DNA from: Gammaproteobacteria bacterium
Lineage (GTDB): Bacteria > Pseudomonadota > Gammaproteobacteria > Steroidobacterales > Rariloculaceae
Reading direction: 5' to 3'
NCBI GenBank assembly: GCA_022819855.1
Contig: JAJEGN010000017.1
Location: 1 to 64,000, forward strand
DNA length: 64,000 nucleotides
Shown: piece by piece, positions 43,232-51,600 of the stretch
Layout of the letters: the number at the start of each line of letters is the position of its first letter
How positions within the stretch are numbered: position 1 is the stretch's first letter
Notes under the pieces: generated by a model
The model's input: the letters and a program-made list of their open reading frames with translations, nothing else
Databases searched by the model: none
What the model was told of the DNA's origin: nothing
Program-made: the position numbers and the translations under genes

Positions 43232-44314
43232 CTACTTCGTCGCCGCTGCCTCAATTTCAGCGGCAAGCTCGATGAAGATCTCCGCATACGCCGCATTATC
43301 GAGCTGGGCCATCGCGAAGTGACCGCCGCCCTCGAGACCGCGATCCGGAAAATACACGGAACTCGCCTCGACGCCGGCTTGCTGCCAGGCGGCAGCCTGA
43401 CACGCGATGAGCTTCGCTCCATCGACAGGTCCGGATATTGCGCCAAGCCCGTATTCGCTCGCGACGAGTACGACGGGCACGTCATCGAAATTGACGAGCT
43501 TGCTGGGCGAGTCGCCCTGCATCGGGCAGCCGTCGCGGTCCACGGCCGCAAAGTCCTCCGGCAGCGCAGGCTCGACCTGCCAGTCGGCGATCGGCGGCCG
43601 GCCTCCAAAGCCTGGCGCGACCGGGTTGCCGCCCGCAGCTTCGAACGCAATGATGCCGACGACATTCTCGGAGTTGAGGTCCGGTACGCGGAACGTGCTG
43701 CCGCCGCCGGCTGAATGCGCGATGAGTATGGCCGGACCGATCTCGTCGAGCAGGGTAGAGATCGTTTGCGCGGCAATTCCGTTGCCGCAGTACGGCGCTG
43801 TTGCGGAACTCGCGGACCAACCGACAACGGCATCATTCGTCGGAGTCGGTTCGCCGCCCGGCCAGACGCTCGCTGCGGATGTCGCAAGCCTCGAGATGAA
43901 CGCGGTATTCGCGCCGCCGACGGTGCCGTCCCCGCAACTCGCGTTGCTCTGCGAGCGGCCGTGACCCGGCCGGTCGACCACATAGACGTCCCAGCCGTCA
44001 GCGACGAAATAGTCGACCCATCCGTCCCGCCCGTCCGGAGTTTCGAGCCAGTCCGTCCCCTGACCGCCACCGCCATGGATCAGGACAAGCGGATAGCGGT
44101 GCCGGCTGTCCGCCGGCAGGAGATACTCGACGAACATCGCGTTGAGCACATCGAGCGAGCCGTTGTCGCCCTCTTCGGTCGTATGACCGACGAACTTCCA
44201 GCCCAGGTCGCGGAGCACGAGTTCGCCGGCTTCGCCGCCCGCGAGCGCGGATCCTGTAGCCGCAATGGCGCCCAGGGCCGTGCCCGCAAGCAAATTCGTG
44301 ATTTTCCCGTTCAT
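43232..44314 (-). CDS. Exported alpha/beta hydrolase
   Basis: A 360-residue alpha/beta-hydrolase with a signal peptide (about 1-25, ATGSALAGG). Oxyanion-hole region LVLIHGGGGQGTDWLE, then VYVVDRPGHGRSQSN, the nucleophile Ser in LIAHSAGGGSTF, and a C-terminal GLEGGGHFAMAQLDN with the catalytic His. Several Cys (SNASCGDG, PYCGNG, DGCPMQ, LIACQAAAW) may form disulfides in the periplasm. The sequence resembles exported esterase-type hydrolases near aromatic or lactone catabolic genes, but the substrate is unknown. ATG 44314 fits the signal peptide and has GGAGC upstream. Convergent with the toxin gene, so outside the defence island. Confidence 0.88.
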   Translation of the reverse strand: MNGKITNLLAGTALGAIAATGSALAGGEAGELVLRDLGWKFVGHTTEEGDNGSLDVLNAMFVEYLLPADSRHRYPLVLIHGGGGQGTDWLETPDGRDGWVDYFVADGWDVYVVDRPGHGRSQSNASCGDGTVGGANTAFISRLATSAASVWPGGEPTPTNDAVVGWSASSATAPYCGNGIAAQTISTLLDEIGPAILIAHSAGGGSTFRVPDLNSENVVGIIAFEAAGGNPVAPGFGGRPPIADWQVEPALPEDFAAVDRDGCPMQGDSPSKLVNFDDVPVVLVASEYGLGAISGPVDGAKLIACQAAAWQQAGVEASSVYFPDRGLEGGGHFAMAQLDNAAYAEIFIELAAEIEAAATK

Positions 44315-44446
44315 TGATAGTGCTCCATGATCTGGCAATCGTGTTTTCGTTTTCCCCGGTCGATAGTGCCGAACGCGCGCGAAACAGGGGCCAGCGAGTT
44401 TATCCCGACCGCGCTCCTGTGGCCATGTCCGGTCGCCTGCCGGCGG

Positions 44447-44830
44447 CTACTGGAATTCGCGGCCGTCCTCGAGCCTGATCCGGCGCAGAAAATAGACGCC
44501 CGGATCTTCGCGAAGCGGAGAGCCGATCGCGGTGATCCTCGTTCCAGGCTCGATCATCGCAGGCCGCAAACCCCGGCGAACGAGCATGTTGGCGGGCGCG
44601 CCCTCGATGAAGGTAATGGTCTCCTCAGCGCCGCCTTCAAGCGTCCGCGTCAATGTCATCGCGATATGCGGATTCTTGAAATTCAGGGTCTCGACGACGC
44701 CTTCGAAGGGAATCTCCTGACTGAAGTCGTAGATCGCAAACGAATGATGCCCAAGGACTGGCGGCGCCGTTACCGCCAGAATTGCGATGACTGCGAAGGC
44801 GAAACGCGGGACGCGCGATGCTTTTCTCAT
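44447..44830 (-). CDS. DUF6152 family exported protein, divergent copy
   Basis: A 127-residue protein. The signal peptide ends PPVLG at residue 27 and is followed by HHSFAIYDF (His-His at 28-29). Core: IPFEGVVETLNFKNPHIAMT, ITFIEGAPANMLVRRGL, MIEPGTRITAIGSPLREDPG. ATG 44830 has GGAGC and GAGG upstream. It is transcribed away from the GDTLVVET-family gene at 45036, so here the two partners share a divergent promoter region of about 200 bases instead of an operon. Confidence 0.86.
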   Translation of the reverse strand: MRKASRVPRFAFAVIAILAVTAPPVLGHHSFAIYDFSQEIPFEGVVETLNFKNPHIAMTLTRTLEGGAEETITFIEGAPANMLVRRGLRPAMIEPGTRITAIGSPLREDPGVYFLRRIRLEDGREFQ

Positions 44831-45035
44831 CCTCGTTGCTCCACAACACGGGCGGCCAAACGATAGCAAGGTGGGTCTCGAAAGACCATCATCGACCGAA
44901 CTGCCGCCGTGCACGAAGCAGTTTGCGCAGCCATGGCCTCGTGCGCTAAAAGACTACCAGCGATGGAACACTTCGGAAGCGCTGCCCCGACCGGGGCGCG
45001 CAACCGCTCGCCGAAACGTGACAGGGGAACGCATT

Positions 45036-45776
45036 ATGAACTGCACAATCATCAGGCCGGTCCTTGCTGGCGTCGTTCTGGCCGCGGCGGGAGGCGGCGC
45101 GCACGGGCAGGTCGTGACCGACCCGGATTTCTCCGGAATCTGGATGCCGCTGATCGAGAGCGAATCATCGGTCGAGCGGATCTCCTGGCCGTCTGAACTA
45201 CCGTATACGGAATACGGGCAGGCGCTTTGGGACGCGTACGCGGCCGAGTTCGACCCGGTAACCGACGATCCGGCAAGGTTCTGCGTTCATCCGGGCATGC
45301 CGCGCTCGATGCTCGGCACGCCGACATTTCCGATCGAGATCTTCCAGCGAGGCCACGATCTCACGATATTCCTCGAGGCGTATTACCAATACCGCAAGAT
45401 CTACATCGAAGTCGAGGACCGCGAGCCTCCCGAGCCGATTCTGTCGTCCCGAATGGGCTATTCGACCGCTCATTGGGAGGACGACACGCTCGTCGTCGAA
45501 ACGTCCTGGCTCGCCGCACGGGACAAGGGACGCATCGTGATGTCGGCGGATGCGCGCGTCGTCGAGCGCATCCACATGGAGATCGATGACGAGGGTCGGC
45601 GACTGCTGGTCGACAACATCAGTTTCATCGACCCGATGGTCTACTCCGAACCCATCGACATCCGCGGCGTCTGGTACTACTCACCGGATACACCGGTCAT
45701 GGAATACGTGTGCAGCCAGAACATCTATGACGAGCACGTCGCCGCCAAGCGAGCGGCCGCGGCGGCCGCTCCTTGA
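45036..45776 (+). CDS. Exported GDTLVVET-family protein
   Basis: A 246-residue protein with a signal peptide ending GGAHGQ (about residue 25). Signature motifs: DPDFSGIWMPL at 29-37, RFCVHPGMPRSMLGTPTFPI, DLTIFLEAYYQYRKIYIEVE, HWEDDTLVVETSWL near residue 147, RVVERIHMEIDDEGRRLLVD, SFIDPMVYSEPIDI and the C-terminal Cys in VMEYVCSQN. AGGGGA lies upstream of ATG 45036. It starts an operon with another family member (45836) and a DUF6152 gene (46776). Unknown function, periplasmic. Confidence 0.85.
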   Translation: MNCTIIRPVLAGVVLAAAGGGAHGQVVTDPDFSGIWMPLIESESSVERISWPSELPYTEYGQALWDAYAAEFDPVTDDPARFCVHPGMPRSMLGTPTFPIEIFQRGHDLTIFLEAYYQYRKIYIEVEDREPPEPILSSRMGYSTAHWEDDTLVVETSWLAARDKGRIVMSADARVVERIHMEIDDEGRRLLVDNISFIDPMVYSEPIDIRGVWYYSPDTPVMEYVCSQNIYDEHVAAKRAAAAAAP

Positions 45777-45835
45777 TGAGCGTGCTCACTTTTCCATAAA
45801 CTTCCGGACTTTCGGACCGTTCAGGAGCAATTTCC

Positions 45836-46756
45836 ATGACGAAGCTTTGCAAGCCTTGTCTTTCACTTGGCGCCGTGCTGATCCTGGCGGGCGGTGCGAT
45901 TCCGCTCGAGCAGGCAGCGGCGCAGCGTCAGGCGCCCCCGCCCCCGTCGCCGGAAAAACAGGCGATGATCGACCTGGGCATCGAGCACGGGACCGCTCGG
46001 GGTCTCTATGACCATTTCCGAAGTGAAGCCGACGGCGACGGGACCCTGGCCTGGGAGGATGTGCCCGACTGGAGCGGCGTGTGGACGCGCGAGACGTTCG
46101 TGTTCTTCTGGGACGGCGATCAGGGCACGATGGATACACTGCCGACGGCGAGGCTGACGCCCGAATACGAGCGCAGGCTCATCGAGAAACTCGACCGCAT
46201 CGCCCAGGGCATCGAATACGATCCGTTGAGCGCAGGCGAACCGGCCGGGATGCCGCGCTGGATTTCGGAGCCGTTCCTCAAGGACTTCGCGGTCACGCCG
46301 CAGCAGACCTGGCTCATCAACGAGATGATGAACGAGATCCGCCGGGTCTATACCGACGGCCGCGACCATCCGCCGCCCGAAGACGCCTATCCGCTCTGGC
46401 TCGGCGATTCCATCGGCTTCTGGGATGAAGACCGGCTCGTCATCCATACCAACCAGATGCGCGAGGGCCAGTACCAGCGCATTCAGCCGGAATACACCGA
46501 CCAGGTCGAAACGGTGGAGATCTGGCAGAAGACTGCCGAGGACACCATCGAGGTCGACATCTGGGTCTACGACCCGCCGGTCCTCGTTGAACCTTGGTAC
46601 ACTAGGCAGGTTTTCAAGAAGCTGACCAACGACGATAACGCGCTCAGGATTCGCTATTGGCACTTCAACGAAAACCAGAACAACGCCGTGTTCGAGACCG
46701 AAGACGGCAGTTCGGACTTCGCGAACTTCACGTTCACGGACGAAGACGACAACTGA
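45836..46756 (+). CDS. Divergent exported GDTLVVET-family protein
   Basis: A 306-residue exported protein, signal peptide to about residue 29 (EQAAAQ), then a Pro-rich link. It keeps the outline of the family but with altered residues: VPDWSGVWTRETF for the N-terminal motif, EIRRVYTDGRDHPPPEDAYP in the middle, FWDEDRLVIHTNQM in place of the GDTLVVET signature, and IEVDIWVYDPPVLVEPWYT near the end. The two usual Cys outside the signal region are missing. Second gene of the three-gene operon, 59 bp after the first and 19 bp before a DUF6152 gene. AGGAG precedes the ATG. Membership is inferred from motif order. Confidence 0.8.
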   Translation: MTKLCKPCLSLGAVLILAGGAIPLEQAAAQRQAPPPPSPEKQAMIDLGIEHGTARGLYDHFRSEADGDGTLAWEDVPDWSGVWTRETFVFFWDGDQGTMDTLPTARLTPEYERRLIEKLDRIAQGIEYDPLSAGEPAGMPRWISEPFLKDFAVTPQQTWLINEMMNEIRRVYTDGRDHPPPEDAYPLWLGDSIGFWDEDRLVIHTNQMREGQYQRIQPEYTDQVETVEIWQKTAEDTIEVDIWVYDPPVLVEPWYTRQVFKKLTNDDNALRIRYWHFNENQNNAVFETEDGSSDFANFTFTDEDDN

Positions 46757-46775
46757 CAGTCAGGAGAAATCAACC

Positions 46776-47162
46776 ATGAAGATCAACTTGGCAGTGGCGC
46801 TCGCGGGCGCAGCACTCGTTGCAACTACGGCCCTCGCCCACCACTCGACGGTGATGTTCGACGAGGAACGGGAAGTCACCGTGACCGGAGTGGTCAAGGA
46901 ATTTCAGTACACGAATCCGCATTCGTGGCTGCTCGTCGATGTCACAAACGAAGACGGTTCGGTCACGACCTGGGGGTTCGAAGCCGAGGGCCCGAGCACG
47001 CTCATGCGCGCAGGCATTCGCCGCAGCGATTTCTCGCCGGGCACGGAACTCACGATCACCGGGCATCCGATGAAGGACGGGCGCCCCGGCGCCGCATGGC
47101 TGCACGCGACCCGGGGTGACGGCACGGAGTTCGATCCGCGCTCGGGATTCGCGATCCGCTAG
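46776..47162 (+). CDS. DUF6152 family exported protein
   Basis: A 128-residue protein. The signal peptide ends TTALA at residue 21 and His-His follow at 22-23 (HHSTVMFDEEREV). Core: VTVTGVVKEFQYTNPHSWLL, VTTWGFEAEGPSTLMRAGIR, FSPGTELTITGHPMKDGRPG, ending in EFDPRSGFAIR. AGGAG lies nine bases upstream of the ATG. Third gene of an operon with two GDTLVVET-family genes; a strong terminator follows. Confidence 0.9.
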   Translation: MKINLAVALAGAALVATTALAHHSTVMFDEEREVTVTGVVKEFQYTNPHSWLLVDVTNEDGSVTTWGFEAEGPSTLMRAGIRRSDFSPGTELTITGHPMKDGRPGAAWLHATRGDGTEFDPRSGFAIR

Positions 47163-47186
47163 ATCGCGCCTGTCACGGCTCATGAC

Positions 47187-47229
47187 ACGGCGGCTCCGGT
47201 ACGCGCTACCGGAGCCGCCGTCGTTTGTT
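47187..47229 (+). terminator. Strong hairpin terminator after the DUF6152 operon
   Basis: A perfect 15-bp stem: ACGGCGGCTCCGGTA (47187-47201) pairs with TACCGGAGCCGCCGT (47207-47221) around CGCGC, followed on the plus strand by CGTTTGTTC. It lies between the convergent DUF6152 and MscS genes and could stop transcription from both sides, though the T-rich tail favours the plus strand. Confidence 0.8.
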
Positions 47230-48545
47230 CAGGCCGGTGAGTGTTCCCGTGCGAACACCGGTGCGATGCCGGGCGCACCCGAGCGCAGGTGCAGGTCGCG
47301 CTGCGGATAGGGAATCTCGATACCTTCCTGCTTGAACGCTTCCCAGATTCGAAGCAGGACGACGCTTTTCACATTTGTGACGCCGTTGTGCGCATCGGCA
47401 ATCCAGAACCGGACCTGCAGATCGACCGAGCTGTCTCCGAAGCCGACGAGCAGGCACTTCGCGGCCGGATCGTCGAGCACACGATCGACCCCCGCGGCTG
47501 CTTCGGTGCACAGTTCGATCGCCCGCTTGACGTCGCTGTCGTAATGCACGCCGACATCAAGCTTCAGGCGAGTTCTGTTGTTCGTATGGGTCCAGTTCTC
47601 GACGTGTTCGGCGATGAGCGTCTCGTTCGGGATCAGGTGCTCGACGCCATCGCGTGTCACCACCGAGACATAGCGGCCGCCAAGCGCCGTGACCCAGCCG
47701 TAGGTGCCTGACACGGCGATGACGTCGCCCGGCTTGATCGACTTGTCGAGCAGCAGAATGACGCCGCTAATGAGGTTGCCGATCACCTTCTGCAGACCGA
47801 AACCGATACCGAGGCCGATCGCGCCGCCGACGACCGCAAGCGCTGTCAGGTCGATCCCGACACTGTCGATCGCGATCAGGATCGCAAGCCCGATCAACAC
47901 GATCTTCAGCGACTTCACGAAAAGCACCTGAACGGAAGGCGACAGCGCCTGCACGTTGCGGATCCGGGCTTCCAGAACGCGCGTCAGGTAGATGGCGATC
48001 CACAGCAGGACCGCCAGCGCGAGCGTCGACTGGACCACGGTGAACACCGATATCCTCAGATCACCGAGCGTGATCGCGATCGAGTCGAGCACCGCAATTG
48101 TCGGATCAAGCAGATCGAGGATGTTCAGAGCCGCTATCGACCACGCGATCAGCGTAAACGCCCTTGACCACACCTCGTGTTTGGCGAGATGGGACACGAG
48201 CCGTATCGCGACCCAGGCCGTCAGCAGGCTCGCTACGGTGATGAGCAGGCGATCGGGCCAGCCCATGGTGCTGGCTGTCGCAATCGCGAGCCAAAGGAGG
48301 ACGAGCCAGACGAGCGGCAGCAGCAAGGGCCTGGAGATGTCGATGACTCGAGAGGCGCCGGGGCCGGATCTCAGTCCGGCGAGCCACGGCCTCAGGCGCC
48401 GCGATGTCCAAAGCGCAATAGCCCATGCGGCAACGACGCCTGCAAGCTGCACGCCGCTGTCAAGCACGAGTACGTTGGCTGAAACCCACTGGTAGGCAAG
48501 ATTGCCGAATTCCAGGAGTCGCTCCGCTGAAAACAGGTCGTTCAT
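47229..48545 (-). CDS. Mechanosensitive ion channel family protein (MscS type)
   Basis: A 438-residue inner membrane channel that opens under membrane tension and releases solutes on osmotic downshock. Five or more hydrophobic helices lie in the first 270 residues, then the pore helix region with Gly/Ala packing VVGGAIGLGIGFGLQKVIGN, the following LISGVILLLDKSIKPGDVI, and the cytoplasmic beta and alpha/beta domains with YVSVVTRDGVEHLIPNETLI and FKQEGIEIPYPQRDLHLR. Longer than E. coli MscS (286), like many MscK/YnaI-type relatives with extra N-terminal helices. GGAGC precedes the ATG. No functional neighbours. Confidence 0.94.
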   Translation of the reverse strand: MNDLFSAERLLEFGNLAYQWVSANVLVLDSGVQLAGVVAAWAIALWTSRRLRPWLAGLRSGPGASRVIDISRPLLLPLVWLVLLWLAIATASTMGWPDRLLITVASLLTAWVAIRLVSHLAKHEVWSRAFTLIAWSIAALNILDLLDPTIAVLDSIAITLGDLRISVFTVVQSTLALAVLLWIAIYLTRVLEARIRNVQALSPSVQVLFVKSLKIVLIGLAILIAIDSVGIDLTALAVVGGAIGLGIGFGLQKVIGNLISGVILLLDKSIKPGDVIAVSGTYGWVTALGGRYVSVVTRDGVEHLIPNETLIAEHVENWTHTNNRTRLKLDVGVHYDSDVKRAIELCTEAAAGVDRVLDDPAAKCLLVGFGDSSVDLQVRFWIADAHNGVTNVKSVVLLRIWEAFKQEGIEIPYPQRDLHLRSGAPGIAPVFAREHSPA

Positions 48546-48866
48546 TTGCCCTTGCTCCGTTTGGCCATCGACGAACGCCGCTCAGTCTAACAGGGGAAGA
48601 ACCGACCGGACGGCACACCGGATCACGTCGAGGGAACGGCTCCCACAGAGGCTGGAAATTGCGGAAAATCTGCCGGATTTTCAGGCCATTGCGGCAATCA
48701 CCCGCAACGCCGTAGCAGGCTGCACTGTCGCTTCGGGAACGTCACCGCTGCGCCGTACGGGAACCGATTCGGCTACGGATGACGGCGTGCGGCGACCACC
48801 CGTGAGCGAACTCACGGCAGCAACTGAAGCCTCGAAAGACGACGGGAGTCCGGCGCCGCAGAACTG
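48546..48866. other. Intergenic region, no gene seen
   Basis: This 321-base gap lies between the MscS gene and the end of the next operon, both on the minus strand. GAAAATC/GATTTTC near 48663-48681 form a weak 7-bp hairpin around TGCCG. The promoter of the MscS gene should be in the first 100-150 bases, but I cannot place it. Frames that cross the region are continuations of antisense frames. Confidence 0.3.
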
Positions 48867-49712
48867 CTATCGTGCCCGGCAAGGCTGGGGGTCCCAGCCA
48901 CTGCGGTCGGCCTGGCGACGGAAATTGCTGCTCGTGATGACCCTGGTCGTGAAGTACTCGGGGTCGTCGACAACGCTGAGCACCACGAGCCACTCGGTGC
49001 CGTCGGGGTGGGTCAGCAGTTCGAAGTACTCGGTAAGCCGGGCGTTCTCGCTGTAAGGCACGCCGTTCTTTCGGAGATAGCCCGCCCGCATGTCCGTCGT
49101 CTCGACCTTCAGCGTGCCGTTCACCACCGGCTGGCCGCGCCCGCCGCCGTGCATGAGCCATTCGGCTTCGGAGACGCCCTGCCAGGTCGGCTCGCTGGGA
49201 GCTGCCGGCGCATCGTCGAAATGCAGCAGGCGGGTCTGACGCCCGGCATCGGCTTCGATCTCGAGCGTCGAATCGTCCGCCCATGAAATCCTGAGCCGGC
49301 CCGGTACACGCATGATTGCCGCGGCGCCATAGGATCTGCACTCGTTGCCCTCGGCCTCGTCGCGCTGCGGGTCCCAGGCATCGGCGGCAGCCCGGGCGGC
49401 CGCGTTCAGGGGCAAACCCGGGAAGTCGTTCCTCGGCGGCGTCACCATCCTGAACCGCCAGTCCTCGGTGACGATCGAGACCCACTGGCCCGTCAGATCG
49501 ATGGGCGCGACATCCCTGGCCGGCTCCGGCGCCGCCGGGCCGCCGGGAAACTGCGCCAGCGCCAGGCCGTGACCGGCAAGCCCCGCAGCGGTCGCTGCGG
49601 CTATTGCCGCCGTCCGGCGCATCGATGCAAGTCTGCCGAAGACCGCCCGTGCAAATCGATGGAGCGCGGCAAGGAACTTGCCGCCAAGCACCGCTCTCCG
49701 GTCAGGTCTCAT
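48867..49712 (-). CDS. Divergent exported GDTLVVET-family protein
   Basis: A 281-residue protein. From the ATG at 49712 (GGGGTGA upstream, ATGA overlap with the preceding MBL-fold gene) the N-region is long and basic (RRAVLGGKFLAAL, then a second hydrophobic segment at about 33-54); a start at Met31 would give a clean signal peptide but lacks a ribosome binding site. Family outline: PIDLTGQWVSIVTEDW, DTLVVET replaced by GTLKVETTDM, LRKNGVPYSENARLTEYFEL, VVLSVVDDPEYFTTR and a C-terminal Cys. Closest in this window to the copy at 50728-51600. Third gene of a coupled operon with the MBL-fold enzyme. Confidence 0.78.
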   Translation of the reverse strand: MRPDRRAVLGGKFLAALHRFARAVFGRLASMRRTAAIAAATAAGLAGHGLALAQFPGGPAAPEPARDVAPIDLTGQWVSIVTEDWRFRMVTPPRNDFPGLPLNAAARAAADAWDPQRDEAEGNECRSYGAAAIMRVPGRLRISWADDSTLEIEADAGRQTRLLHFDDAPAAPSEPTWQGVSEAEWLMHGGGRGQPVVNGTLKVETTDMRAGYLRKNGVPYSENARLTEYFELLTHPDGTEWLVVLSVVDDPEYFTTRVITSSNFRRQADRSGWDPQPCRAR

Positions 49713-50731
49713 TGTTCACCCCGGATCTGTTCGCTCAGGCTCGCGTAAGCTGCTTCGACGAACCTTTCGGTCGTCCAGAAACCCTCTGTCGCGCCGTAAA
49801 CGGGATCGTAATCGCGCGTGGGGCCGGCCGCCTTGACCTGTTCGAGCGTCATGCCCGACTCGATCATGTACCGCAGCCGGTCGTGGATGACGAGCACCAT
49901 TTCGCGATAGTCGAGCACGTCACCGAGCCCCGACAGCCTGCCATGCCCCGGAACCACGAGCGTGCCGCCGTCCTGTCCGTAAACCGGGATGATGAGATCG
50001 ACGATCGTGTTCAGCGCGTCGATCACGCCCCGGTAACTCCCGCCGCCGTTCAGATCCAGGACGGGGTAGTTCGTGGTCGAAAAGACGTCGCCGACAGCGA
50101 TGACATCCGACTTGCGGAAGAACACGATCACGTCGCCATCGGTGTGCGCGCGCGGCTGGTGGATGATGCGGATCCCTTCGGCGTTGAAATACAGCCTTTT
50201 TTCGTCGTCGAAGAACGTATTGGTGGGCCACAGCGTCGACGAGACGGCCTGGTCGCCGCCAGGTGCGCTCAATCGGAGTATCACGTTCTCGTGCGCAATG
50301 ACCTGTGCGCCGCCACCGGCATAAGGCACCGGGCCCGGCATGTTGCCGCCTGTCACCGTGCTGCCGACTGCTCGCAGGTTCGCGTTGCCGCCGATGTGAT
50401 CCCCATGATGGTGCGTGTTTACGATGTAGCGTATCGGGAGATCGGAAATCTCGGCGATCGCCGCAGCGATCTTGTCTGACAGCGGCGCGAACTGCGTATC
50501 GACGATGAACACACCGTCATCGCCGACCTGTACCGTGACGTTACCGCCCGCTCCGACGAGCATGTAGACGTTCTCGGTCACTTGCAGCGTGCTGATCTCG
50601 ACGCTGCTGAAATCCTGCTGCTGCGCCTGAAGCTTGCCGGCCGGCATCGCCGTGGCCGCGGCCAGTCCCGCGAGACAGGCGCATGCCAGATGCCTCGTCC
50701 GCGGCCTGCCCGTCCTTGCTGCCCGGTTCAT
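49709..50731 (-). CDS. Exported MBL-fold metallo-hydrolase
   Basis: A 340-residue metallo-beta-lactamase-fold protein with a signal peptide (to about residue 37, AGKLQAQ). The zinc motif is complete: YIVNTHHHGDHIGGN, later His in QPRAHTDGDVIVFF, Asp/His region VIAVGDVFSTTNYP and GTLVVPGHGRLS. Such exported MBL-fold proteins include class B3-like lactamases and quinoprotein-relay hydrolases; resistance is not implied. Both ends overlap neighbours by four bases (ATGA), so it is translated with two divergent GDTLVVET-family genes on either side. I used ATG 50731 as start. It may work on the same substrate as its neighbours (inference). Confidence 0.92.
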   Translation of the reverse strand: MNRAARTGRPRTRHLACACLAGLAAATAMPAGKLQAQQQDFSSVEISTLQVTENVYMLVGAGGNVTVQVGDDGVFIVDTQFAPLSDKIAAAIAEISDLPIRYIVNTHHHGDHIGGNANLRAVGSTVTGGNMPGPVPYAGGGAQVIAHENVILRLSAPGGDQAVSSTLWPTNTFFDDEKRLYFNAEGIRIIHQPRAHTDGDVIVFFRKSDVIAVGDVFSTTNYPVLDLNGGGSYRGVIDALNTIVDLIIPVYGQDGGTLVVPGHGRLSGLGDVLDYREMVLVIHDRLRYMIESGMTLEQVKAAGPTRDYDPVYGATEGFWTTERFVEAAYASLSEQIRGEQ

Positions 50732-51600
50732 TGTGCCGGCGCCTCGGGAGGCGGCATCTGCCTGATGGTTTCCACGTACTCCGGGTACATCGTCGCCGCC
50801 CCTCCGCGGGTCGCCTCGTACGGAATGCCGTGATTGATCCCGAACTCCCGGAGATACGGGTTTTGGCCGGGCAGGTAATGCGGGAAATAATTCTCGGGCA
50901 TATCCGTCTCGATGACGCTCTCGCAGGGGTATGGGCCCATGCGGCCGGTCGGGTTCAGGACATAGTCCCGGTTGCGAAAGAACGGCTCCTCGAGGTACGC
51001 CGGGTCTTCGATGTAGACATGCCAGGTCAGGATGTCCTCGCGGCGCGTGAAGTGCTCGGTAACGGTGGCGTTCCAGCTTCGTGCGACGCCATTGCGACGC
51101 AGCCATCCTTCCTTGAGATGCGTCGTGCGGACCCTGAGCGTCTGGCCGATGAACTCGCCGGTCGAGAATCCCATGGCAGAGTGCTGTGCATAGTCCGGCG
51201 GATGGTCGCGGCCGTCCATCCAGATGGTTCGTATCGTTCCCCAGGCGAAGTGCTGGATATGGATCGCCGCGAGTTGCTGCGTGTCGGGATTCACCGTCTC
51301 CCAGATCCTGATCTGGGCGAAGCTCGCGGCATAGTCGACCGGATGAACGCGGCACTGATACAGCGGCAGGGACAGTATCGACGCACTCCAGGCCTCGGCG
51401 CGCATACGGTTCGCATCGTTAAGCGGCAGCCCGCCGTAGTCACCGAGTTCGGGACCCGGCAAGCGGTCCGGGAAGTCTTCGTGATACATCCCGGTCCACT
51501 GGCCGGCGAGATTCACTTGAGCCGCTGCGGGAATCAACGCAAATGCCGCGGCGAGCACAGCGACTGCACGCCCCGCCCCGAGCAGCGGAATGCTCTTCAT
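50728..51600 (-). CDS. Divergent exported GDTLVVET-family protein
   Basis: A 290-residue protein with a signal peptide ending ALIPAAAQ (about residue 28). Outline of the family: VNLAGQWTGMYHEDF at the mature N-terminus, YQCRVHPVDYAASFAQIRIW, then IRTIWMDGRDHPPDYAQHS, FIGQTLRVRTTHLKEGW in place of GDTLVVET, RNGVARSWNATVTEHFTRRE, WHVYIEDPAYLEEPFF and PYPCESV with the C-terminal Cys. The remaining about 60 residues are an extra tail. First gene of the three-gene coupled operon. CAGGGAG lies upstream of ATG 51600. Lies divergent to the FadR-type regulator. Confidence 0.82.
   Translation of the reverse strand: MKSIPLLGAGRAVAVLAAAFALIPAAAQVNLAGQWTGMYHEDFPDRLPGPELGDYGGLPLNDANRMRAEAWSASILSLPLYQCRVHPVDYAASFAQIRIWETVNPDTQQLAAIHIQHFAWGTIRTIWMDGRDHPPDYAQHSAMGFSTGEFIGQTLRVRTTHLKEGWLRRNGVARSWNATVTEHFTRREDILTWHVYIEDPAYLEEPFFRNRDYVLNPTGRMGPYPCESVIETDMPENYFPHYLPGQNPYLREFGINHGIPYEATRGGAATMYPEYVETIRQMPPPEAPAQ

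Noticed and set aside
43232..44314. Alpha/beta hydrolase as a further member of the defence island
   Set aside because: It has a signal peptide and is convergent with the toxin gene after a hairpin; it fits the exported catabolic set better than the island.
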